Source of the DNA: Micrasema longulum
Lineage: Eukaryota > Arthropoda > Insecta > Trichoptera > Brachycentridae
Assembly (NCBI GenBank): GCA_022494885.1
Contig: JAGVSM010001158.1
Coordinates: 186,001-250,000 of the forward strand
DNA length: 64,000 nt
Direction of reading: 5' to 3'
Part shown: piece by piece, positions 56,844 to 64,000 of the stretch
Numbering within the stretch: position 1 is the first letter of the stretch
Layout of the letters: every line of letters begins with the position of its first letter
Position numbers and translations under genes: made by a program
The notes under the pieces: generated by a model
What the model was told of the DNA's origin: nothing
The model's input: the letters and a program-made list of their open reading frames with translations, nothing else
Database searches by the model: none

Positions 56844-57212
56844 CCAATATTTTGAGTTTATCAAAACGTTTGCTGACAAAATACTAAATTTCACCCCCTA
56901 AGGAAGTCACTAAGATTAACAAACCACAACAGGGACGGAGAATATTTTAGAAAAAGAAATACGGAAGCCTAGGCATTTACAGGGCCTGTCATTGGCTGGT
57001 TTGTGTGGCCATTGGCTGGTTTAAGTGTCATTTGCTGGTTTGAGTGGTCACTTTACAACTGTATAGCATTCACATTTTTGCCTTTGTTTTAACTTCCATA
57101 TTTGTGTACCAAAAATGGCCACTTAAACCAGCCAATCCAAGTCATAGGCCCTGTAAATGTCTAGACTTCCATATATCCTTCTCCAAAATATTCTCCATTC
57201 CTGTAGTAATTC
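56844..57212. mobile_element. FB fold-back element, copy with core triplication
   Basis: Left end CCAATATTTTGAGTTTATC, arm GGGACGGAGAATATTTTAG and GCCTAGGCATTTACAGGG. The core unit is present three times (56990-57047), then a centre near 57100, and the return arm with GGCCACTTAAACCAGCCAAT and TCTAGACTTCCATATATCC, ending CTGTAGTAATTCGT. Both arms present. Confidence 0.82.
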
Positions 57213-57274
57213 GTATTATTTAAAAATGTAATTTATCACTGTTTGTTCACCAAATAAATACATAAATATCATCA

Positions 57275-57425
57275 TCATCATAACCATTCCCTTTCCGTAC
57301 CTAATCATGCATAGGGCACTACATTGGTACACTAATCGCAGCGTATCTTGATCATTTTTCTTACATGTAGGTAAGATGGTCAGTCTTACACTTCAGGTAC
57401 TGGTCAAGGGATTTTGAAATAATCA
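57275..57425 (-). mobile_element. (ATG)n-tailed SINE, body and tail
   Basis: CATCATCATCATAACC, TTTCCGTACCTAATCATGC, AGGGCACTACATTGG, ACACTAATCGCAGCGTATC, AGATGGTCAGTCTTACAC, TTCAGGTACTGG and TCAAGGGATTTTGAAAT (plus-strand view of a minus-strand element). The most complete body-plus-tail copy. Head missing. Confidence 0.7.
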
Positions 57426-57774
57426 TTCATTCCTTTTTCAAAACACATAAATATAATATTATGTTATATTCAATTTAGCGTTTATTTAAATAAAAATGCA
57501 AACTATAATTGCAACTGCAACTATATTATGTATGATGATTGCAATAGTTATGTCCACCTGCACACCAGGTGCAAATACACCTTATACAATTATCAGGTGT
57601 TTCTTTAATTACATCTGCTAGCCTAGAACTGAACCCACGCACTAACTGCTCTAAATTATATTGCGTTTGTAAGGTGTAATTATTAAGATGCAAAATATCT
57701 TTTAAAGGGCACCCAACACCTGAAAACTTAAGCATAAAAATCCCTAAAATATAACTGAACATTCATTTGTTTTT
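57426..57774. other. No recognised feature
   Basis: AT-rich. A 78-codon minus-strand frame at 57526-57762 contains several Cys/His (CIRCICTWCAGGH) but is AT-driven and matches nothing I know. Not called. Confidence 0.35.
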
Positions 57775-57920
57775 TCGTCAGCGCGTTTGCCTGCCATGCA
57801 AGAGGCCTCTGGTTTGATTCCTACCATAGTAAGCGTGAAAAATTTATTTCATAATGTGTTTTAACACAAAAATATTTCATGATCCCTAGACGTAACTGAA
57901 GCGTCAGAATGAACAAACTC
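57775..57920 (+). mobile_element. tRNA-Gly-like SINE head and body, plus strand
   Basis: TTTGCCTGCCATGCAAGAGG and CCTCTGGTTTGATTCCTACC look like the anticodon arm to T arm of a tRNA-Gly(GCC), with the B box GGTTTGATTCC. The body continues GTGAAAAATTTATTTCA...AAATATTTCATGATCCC and ACTGAAGCGTCAGAATG, the same order as in the reversed copy at 12357-12517. Confidence 0.6.
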
Positions 57921-58164
57921 AAATTTTGTAATGAAACCAACTGGTCGAAGAAGAAGTTTAAAAATTGAAAAGATTTATCTTATTTCTAATAACATGAAAA
58001 AAAACCATTAATTCATGCTCTTAATGCGCGCAAAAGAACCGCCCTCAACGAAAGCCAAGCAGCTACTATCGCAGCTCACGGGCGTCTGGGAGAAGTTCTG
58101 AGAAAAATTGTCTCTTTCGCTCCCAAATATACCCGTTTTATCGAAAGTGAGACGTAAAGAGTGT

Positions 58165-58760
58165 GCTAAACAATTATAATTGTAATAATGAATAACTAAT
58201 ATAGCGCCATTTTCGTAATATAATGCCTCAAGGGCGCTTTACAAAGTGATTTTATAAAGATATAAATTTAATTTTAACTTTTTAATTTAAGAAAAATAAT
58301 GTACTTTGTCACCACATGCGAAGAATTTATTCGAATGATTTAGAAAACAAGTGGGTTTTAAGTTTCTTCCGAAACATCACTTCACTCTCACAGTTTCGGA
58401 CTCCTGCTGGGAGAGCATTCCATACCGTAGGGCCTGCGACCGCAAATGCGCGTTCGCCAAATTTAGTGCGCTGTTAGAGGTATAATAACTTTTCTTTTCG
58501 ACGTAGATGTAGCTGATCTAAGCGTAAGACGTCTGTCGGCTAGTTCATCTGGAATGCAGAGTTCTTTTAGATATTCTGAAGCAGAGTTTGCAGTGACTTA
58601 TACATAAGCCAACAGAGTTTGTATTCCACCCTCTGTGGAAAACGTAGCCAGTGCAATTCTCGAAGAAGTGAAGTGATATGACTGAACTTAGAGATTCCAA
58701 AAATAAGTCTCGCTGCAGCATTCAACACAAATTAGGATAACTCTTTTACTACGAACGCAA
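58165..58760 (-). pseudogene. LINE family X, ORF C-terminus and 3' end, minus strand
   Basis: Minus strand: SASEYLKELCIPDELADRRL, TLRSATSTSKRKVII, then a frame change and a decayed GMECSPSR (from AWNALPA), ending near SDVSEET. The 3' untranslated block AAAGCGCCCTTGAGGCATTA recurs (AAAGGGCCCTTGAGGTATTA) in the plus-strand copy at 62488-62921. More damaged than that copy. Confidence 0.82.
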
Positions 58761-58969
58761 CATGCGACACATTGGTAAACTTTCTATTGTATTGGTGATA
58801 TCTCCGATTTTTGATAAAATGCTTTTTGTGTTCCCAATAAGCATTATTTTATTTTTTTTATTTTTTATTTTTGCTTATACGTAAATGTATAACGAAGAAA
58901 TACTGAAAATCTTGACCCTTCATTTATTATATTTATGGAGATATTAAAGTTATTATATTCAATATGTAC

Positions 58970-59565
58970 TAGCTACACATCACCGGGAAGGGAGAATCAA
59001 TACTATGTACTTAGCATATTTCTATCCACCCTTATATGATATTATAAATGCGAAAATGTTTGCCTGTTAGTTTTTGTTTCTTTCTCATCACAACGGAGCA
59101 ACCGTTTAACGTGATTTTTTATGCAACGATAGCCGGAAAGCTGAGAAGTGTCATAGGCGAATTTTCACCCATAGAAAAAATATCGCCCCTTCGGAAAAAT
59201 CCGCAGTGGGAAAATGAATTCTTCTTTCGCGTCGTAACGGAGAAACCAGTTGACAAAGAGCTGACAAGTGTTGCAAGTTACTTTTCACACCGCTAAAAAA
59301 ATACTCCCTGGAAAAATTATTTGTGGAAAAATGAATTAATATTAAAACAGAATTACGATTCTACATGTTGACGTATGGTATTAGGCTAATTGACCGTTGT
59401 TTTGATATAGTGATATTTAGAGGACCGGCAATCAATCCAGGCTACTTTTTATCCAGAAAAAATATGTAATTTTATCCGGAAAATTAGTAAACGACAAAAG
59501 TAATTAAAGTAACTAATTTCTCACTAATACTACGCGAGTGGAAGCCTCGGCTTAAAGCTTGTACG
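58970..59565 (+). mobile_element. Anonymous insect repeat, family P, near-complete copy
   Basis: Starts TGTACTAGCTACACATCACC. After an intervening stretch it carries ATAAATGCGAAAATGTTTGC, CAACGGAGCAACCGTTTAAC, a decayed middle with GGCTACTTTTTATCCAG, and ends ACTAATTTCTCACTAATACT, GCGAGTGGAAGCCTCGGC, AAGCTTGTACG. TGTACTAGCT and AAGCTTGTACG are roughly inverted. The layout is that of a very common, non-coding insect element. Class not decided. Confidence 0.55.
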
Positions 59566-59599
59566 AGTATATGAGGGCATTAGAAGCAAACCTGGTGGA

Positions 59600-59985
59600 T
59601 TTTGGTGGAAAATCCACCTGGTCCGTGAAGAAGTATAGAAATAGAAAAAAAAATATTTTCAGGCGTCGCCTAGTACGAAGGTGAAATAATTCAATTAGAT
59701 GAATCTCACCCGCATAAATAAAGGTTTCAGCTTTACTTCACAAACATCCACAGATGAAAAAAATTAAAGAATATAGATGTTCAAATATGGGCAGAATGGT
59801 GAATGTTACACATTGGGTAAAGTGGCCACTTAAACCAGCCATTGACAGGTCATAAGCCCTGTAGATGCCTAAACTTCTATATTACATTATCTTAAATGTT
59901 CTTTATCTCTGTTGTAGTATGTTAATATAAATAGCTCCTTGTCTACAAAAGTTTGGACAAACTCAAAATATTGTTGATGAAATAA
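59600..59985. mobile_element. FB element, centre plus right arm
   Basis: ATCCACCTGGTCCGTGAAGA, CAGGCGTCGCCTAGT, TCAATTAGATGAATCTCACC, GTGAATGTTACACATTGGG, AAACCAGCCATTGACAGGTC, TGCCTAAACTTCTATATTAC, then the outer end CTCCTTGTCTACAAAAG and CAAACTCAAAATATTGTTG. A small hairpin, GGTGGATTTT / GGTGG / AAAATCCACC, lies where the left arm should start (59593-59617). Confidence 0.82.
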
Positions 59986-59989
59986 TTTG

Positions 59990-60735
59990 TTAATTGGGTT
60001 GTTTCGACTGAAATATTTCATTGTCGTTTGCCTAGCACCAGACGCATAAGATTGATCACTTTGGTGATCAAACTGGTCAAGATACGCTGCACTTGATTGA
60101 ACAACGCATGCTCTATCTGACACGGGTATGGATTTGATGATGTCGGTTTAATCTAAATTATAATATACACTTGTGAAGCTTTAATACGAGAAATAGTCCA
60201 AAATACATATAAACGTTAAAAGCGTTTGCAGTAGATTTTGATTCAATAAACTCAATCAAATTTGAACACTTTGTGTAACCGTGCCCATTATTTTAATAGA
60301 CAATTTCAAACTCGTTATTTCTTGACTTTTCCACCAGGAAATACAAAATAAAAAGGGAACATCGCAGTCTTGATTCATCGTATTTATCAAATAATTTTCC
60401 TGGCGCTATTTTTGCAGCTTATCCATTTCCGGTGGAAGATCCTGAAAAAGCAATCTGTAGTGTGCTGAAAGCTGAAAGAGGGCAATAAAAAACAGACTGC
60501 ATTATGTTTCAGGAAAGGGCGACTTACTAAGAAAAGGATTTACGATGATTTATTTCAATCCAGTCTATCTTATCAAAATCTAAAATAAAACTTACATGGC
60601 TTTGAATAATCAAAATGAAGAACACATTTAAATAAATAAAACCAGAACCAGAACCAGAAATAAAACCAAAATCGCATGTTTTTTACTAGATGGCTACTCT
60701 AAGGAAAGCATCTTTAAAAAAATAATTGAGTGTAG
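59990..60735. other. No recognised feature
   Basis: Mixed AT-rich sequence. ACCAGAACC repeated at 60639-60656. Unassigned. Confidence 0.45.
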
Positions 60736-60739
60736 ATTC

Positions 60740-61030
60740 TTTCTAAATTTGTTGCAACAGAGAGAGTTAACATTTTTGAGAAGGGAATATGGGAGCCTAG
60801 GCATTGACAGGACTTACGACCTGTCATTGGCTGGTTATAAGTTGCCACTTTACACACCGTGTAACATTCACCATTCTGCCTATGTTTGAACATCCACGTT
60901 TCCTCCAACTCTTCCATCTGTTGACTTTTGTGAAGTAAAAGAGCTAAAACCTTTATTATGTGAGTAAGAATCATCCGGCTGAACCAATTCCCCTACTAGG
61001 CAACGCCTGAAAACCATTTGCAATTTTTTT
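60740..61030. mobile_element. FB arm in composite pair, copy 60.7 kb
   Basis: AAATTTGTTGCAACAGAGAG, TTTTTGAGAAGGGAATATGG, ACGACCTGTCATTGGCTGG, CCGTGTAACATTCACCATTC, CAACTCTTCCATCTGTTGAC, AAAGAGCTAAAACC, CCTACTAGGCAACGCCTGAA. Very close to the consensus arm. Followed at 61062 by a complete small fold-back. Confidence 0.85.
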
Positions 61031-61061
61031 ATACTTATACCAGCTAGTTAATTCAATAATG

Positions 61062-61475
61062 TTTGGAGTATGTTCAAATGCCCACTGACTGGCTGGATTT
61101 TCTGCCTAGGGAGTTTTTCTTATTGAAATTTGTTGCATCAGAGAATGAAAACATTTTTGAGAAGGGAATATGGGAGTTAGGCATTTACAGGGCTTATGAC
61201 CTCTCATTGACTGGTTTAAGTGGAGTGGTTTAAGAATAGTTGAGGATATGTGGACGTTCAAACATAGGCAGAATGGTGTATGTTACACAGTGTGTAAAAT
61301 GGCTACTTAAACCAGCCAATGACAGGTCATAAGCTATGTAAATGCCTAGACTTCAATGTTTCCTTCTCAAAAATGTTTTCGCTTTCTGTTGCAACAAATT
61401 TTAATATGAACAACTCCCTAGGGAGAAAATCCAGCCACTCTGCAAGCATTTGCACATACTCAAAACATTGTTGTA
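61062..61475. mobile_element. FB fold-back element, symmetric copy
   Basis: Left outer end AATAATGTTTGGAGTATG matches the reversed right end CATACTCAAAACATTGTTG (61457-61475). Inner pairs include GGCTGGATTTTCTGCCTAGGG with CCCTAGGGAGAAAATCCAGCC, and the core on both arms (GACCTCTCATTGACTGG and AACCAGCCAATGACAGG). Unlike the 18, 30 and 63 kb copies, both outer ends are present. Confidence 0.88.
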
Positions 61476-61489
61476 GATTATTTCGCTCA

Positions 61490-61585
61490 GGTAAATATAA
61501 CACGGCTTGCAAAGTGGCCACTTGAACTAGCTAATGACAGGTTGTAAGCCCTATTAAATCCTCGACTGACATATTTTCATTTTTT
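61490..61585. mobile_element. FB fragment, reversed arm
   Basis: GCAAAGTGGCCACTTGAAC, TAGCTAATGACAGGTTGTAA, GCCCTATTAAATCCTCGAC. A single short arm directly after the previous copy. Confidence 0.65.
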
Positions 61586-61589
61586 TTTT

Positions 61590-62270
61590 AATGTTTTATA
61601 TCTGTATCATTAAACATGTATTTTTATTATTTTCGGTTGCGATTATTTTAATTCTAATCCACGTATAAAAAATATTTGTTAGAGCTTAAACTTTGTGATT
61701 TTCAATTAAAGTACCGCTGTTTTAAATTAAGTCTCAATAAAATTGATGACAACCTTTTTTGTACAGAAACTTTTACGTCACTATATTAAAGGGAGTTTTT
61801 TCTCTGAAATCTCTCCGAAAACTTTTTGAAGTACCGGAATTGAAGGAACACTATTTACTACAATCCATTTTCGTGAGTGAGTACGAAAAAAGCAAATTCT
61901 TTTACACCCTAATACGAGTGAGATAGACTCTATATATGTCTCATTTATGATGTAAGTAGACACGAAAGGTCACATCAAAGGACTATTGGTGACCCCCCTA
62001 CGTCTTCTCCTTCCCTTGGGGACTTTTCTTATCTCAATATACCACAAGTAATATGGAACTAGATCTAGCATCAACAAGTAATACTACTTATCATAGTTAA
62101 CCCTATTTTAATACTTTGCTTTATATATGTTTCTCTAGCGCGGATTTCGAAAATGGGTGTCTCAAATATTCAACGGGAAACGATTTTATTATTTATTATT
62201 TAACTAATTCAAAAAAGAAAAATATGTTTAAATAATATACGAATCATAGTTAATAATAAAACACTATTGC
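61590..62270. other. No recognised feature
   Basis: AT-rich, unassigned. Confidence 0.5.
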
Positions 62271-62274
62271 GCTA

Positions 62275-63130
62275 ACAAAAAGGTCCATAACTTTTTGCCA
62301 GAATCGTGGAAATGCGGGAGTGTTGTCAAGTTTCAGAAGGTGTTAACCTCGTTCTTTCATGACATTGGTCGTAGGGAGTCGGAAAGGTTGATGCATGCCG
62401 TGGATTTAAGATACTTACTAGATGTTAAAAATACAATATTTAAAAAAATATATGTACAAATGGCAATCATGAAGTTTCGCATTAAATCACTGCACAGCTC
62501 TGCTTCGGAATATCTAAGGGAACTATGCATTCCAGATGAACTAGCTGATAGTCGTCTCACGCTTAGATCAGCTACGTCTACGGTGAGAGGAAAAGTTATT
62601 ATAGCTCTACGCAAACAGAGCACTAAATTTGGCGAACGCGCATGTGCAGTCGCAGGCCCTATGGCATGGAATGCTCTCCCAGCAGATGTGCGAGTCTGTG
62701 AAAGTGAAATTATGTTTCGGAAAAAACTTAAAACCCACTTGTTCTCTAAATCATTTGAATGAATCCGTAGCATGTGACAACAAAATAAGTTGTTTTAATT
62801 AAATTACAAATTTGAAAGCTTCAATTAAATTTATTAAACTATAGAATCACCGTGTAAAGGGCCCTTGAGGTATTATATAACGAAAATATCGCTGTGTAAG
62901 CTATCCATTATAATAAAAATAATTAAATAAATTGTCTATGTTTTATGAAATTATGTATGTGTATGCGCATGGGTTATGTACATGTATGTGTATGTATGTA
63001 TGTATGTATATATGTGTGTTTATTTTATATTTTATAAGTCTGTGCTTTCTATTAACTTGTAAACCATTATCATTTATTTTAATGTTATTGCCCAGCTTAA
63101 AACGAGGTATGTACTCTTGTTAGCTGCGCC
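62275..63130 (+). pseudogene. LINE family Y, copy 2, split by LINE X
   Basis: KVHNFLPESWKCGSVVKF-like reading, then FHDIGRRESERLMHAVDL and LLDVKNTI match copy 1 (21745-22440). The family Y 3' region continues to 62480 (ATGAAGTTTCGCATTAAAT), stops, and resumes at about 62929 with AAATTGTCTATGTTTTATG and ATGCGCATGGG. A (TATG)n stretch at 62984-63010 and CGCCAAGGGAACATAAAA near 63127 belong to its 3' untranslated part. Confidence 0.85.
62488..62921 (+). pseudogene. LINE family X, ORF C-terminus and 3' end, inserted in LINE Y
   Basis: The frame reads LHSSASEYLRELCIPDELAD, SRLTLRSATSTVRGKVIIAL, KQSTKFGERACAVAGPMAWN, ALPADVRVCESEIMFRKKLK, THLFSKSFE, stop. 'GP.AWN.LP...R......F...LKTHLF' is the universal C-terminal box of many Jockey/CR1 LINEs. 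No interruption, so a young copy. 434 bp between ATTAAAT repeats (62481-62487 and 62922-62928). Confidence 0.93.
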
Positions 63131-63461
63131 AAGGGAACATAAAATTATATTTATGATATTTATTTTATTTGTAGACGGTACCACCTGTTTCATGTACCAA
63201 TAAGTAAAACATCGTATGTTAAAAATGCTTTTTTTCGTAGGACTTTTTCAATGTACAATACAAAATTTAAAAATATAGAATACACAAACATCACTCTGTC
63301 AGATTTAAAATTAACACTAAAAATGTATTATGTAACTTAGTAGACATAATAATAAATATGTACATCTCTCCTCCCCTCCTTATCCTCTCTTCAAGCATAT
63401 TTGTCCTTATCCCGCCCAATTTACAGTAACTTAATGTTATTAAAATAAATATTAAAAAAAC
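63130..63461. other. No recognised feature
   Basis: AT-rich. Possibly the 5' continuation of the LINE Z 3' region that follows, but I cannot show it. Confidence 0.4.
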
Positions 63462-63470
63462 CTTTGATTA

Positions 63471-63663
63471 ACAATATTTTGAGTTTGTCCAAACTTTTGT
63501 AGACAAGGACTGGATTCAACTCCCTGGGGAGTTGTTTATATTAACATATTACAACAGAGATGAAGAACATTTAAGAAAAGGTAATATAGAAGTCTAGGCA
63601 TCTACAGGACTTCTATATTACCTTTTCTTAAATGTTCTTCATCTCTGTTGTAATATGTTAAAT
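63471..63663. mobile_element. FB fold-back element with perfect 53-bp stem
   Basis: Left outer end ACAATATTTTGAGTTTGTCC, GTAGACAAGGACTGGATTC and AACTCCCTGGGGAG, then a left arm 63541-63593 that is the exact reverse complement of 63609-63661, with a 15-base spacer. CTTTGATTA flanks the element on both sides (63462-63470 and 63664-63672), a 9-bp target duplication. The core seen in other copies is deleted. Confidence 0.92.
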
Positions 63664-63672
63664 CTTTGATTA

Positions 63673-63870
63673 TTAAGTACATGAAAATAACATTTTTGTA
63701 TGCATAAATTGTATGTATTTATTTGATATGTAATATATTTTCTTTACTAACTTTGTATACTATGTGGAAATCTGTTATTAGTTCTGAGTTTATACACTAT
63801 ATCTGTTTGTTTACTAAATATGTATGTAGAACTGTTGATTTCCCAAATAAAATAAAATAAATAAATAAAT
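63673..63870 (+). mobile_element. LINE 3' end (family Z), plus strand
   Basis: AAAATAACATTTTTGTATGC, TTTCTTTACTAACTTTGTAT, GAAATCTGTTATTAGTTCTG and TAGAACTGTTGATTTCCC, with tail AAATAAAATAAAATAAATAA. The reversed relative at 50158-50345 defines the family. Confidence 0.8.
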
Positions 63871-64000
63871 GGGTAAATAAATATTTACTGTGTGTAAAAT
63901 TACTAAATGAATTCAATATGCCGACCGTATTCAAAACACGACTGTTGCTTCGTTAAGGTTTAAAATTAAATAACTTTAAATATTTTACTTCTTATGTTTT

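Noticed and set aside
57526..57762. Cys/His-rich small protein
   Set aside because: Spacing fits no zinc-finger type I know, and composition and context give no support.
62357..62773. 138-codon minus-strand frame
   Set aside because: Antisense shadow of the LINE X and LINE Y C-termini.

Overview
The window reads as eukaryotic, repeat-rich DNA from an arthropod, most likely an insect. It is very AT-rich (about 70% by eye) and has no long open reading frames or operon-like packing. Its recognisable coding pieces are eroded transposable elements of types common in insects: mariner transposases, several non-LTR retrotransposon (LINE) lineages, Penelope-like elements, and tRNA-derived SINEs. I cannot name the order or species. 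I found no convincing intact host gene. The best candidate is a possible last exon at 44055-44280.

Layout. 1-5,400: fold-back repeats, a LINE RNase H relic (3.8-4.2 kb) and a tRNA-Val-like SINE (4.6 kb). 5.4-8.3 kb: reverse transcriptase pieces of an RTE-like LINE, an AT-rich LINE 3' end with a tandem duplication, and a 408-bp element with 16-bp terminal inverted repeats. 9-13 kb: a tRNA-like dispersed repeat, a GC-rich block with two perfect CRE octamers, and a 222-bp palindromic MITE. 15.2-17.5 kb: a non-coding element of about 1.45 kb (copy 1 of 3), then a LINE 3' end with an (AAAT)n tail. 18-22.4 kb: a fold-back copy with long target duplications, two mariner relics, and the C-terminus of LINE family Y. 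24-31 kb: MITEs, LINE 3' ends, an unusual multi-motif element, and one large fold-back copy. 33.8-40.1 kb: two Penelope-like relics (one with a GIY-YIG motif), an RTE-like LINE C-terminus with a (GAT)n tail, and more fold-back copies. 42-45.4 kb: a SINE, the candidate exon, and a Penelope-type terminal region with a hammerhead-like motif. 47-50.4 kb: copy 2 of the 1.45-kb element split by LINE insertions. 51.2-53.1 kb: a mariner split by a LINE. 53.6-54.3 kb: copy 3 of the 1.45-kb element, reversed. 56.8-64 kb: a cluster of fold-back elements and two copies of LINE family X, one nested in LINE Y.

The most striking component is a fold-back family of at least 16 copies or pieces, called 'FB' here. 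Its long inverted arms share a core that reads roughly AGGGCTTATGACCTGTCATT then GGCTGGTTTAAGTGGCCAC. Three copies are flanked by direct repeats of about 9-12 bp, which supports real transposition. The size is in the range of Mutator-like target duplications, but no transposase is visible. LINEs probably supply the machinery for the SINEs: the (ATG)n-tailed SINE and the RTE-like LINE end in the same triplet tail. Several nested insertions can be ordered because an unoccupied counterpart or a continuous reading frame is visible.
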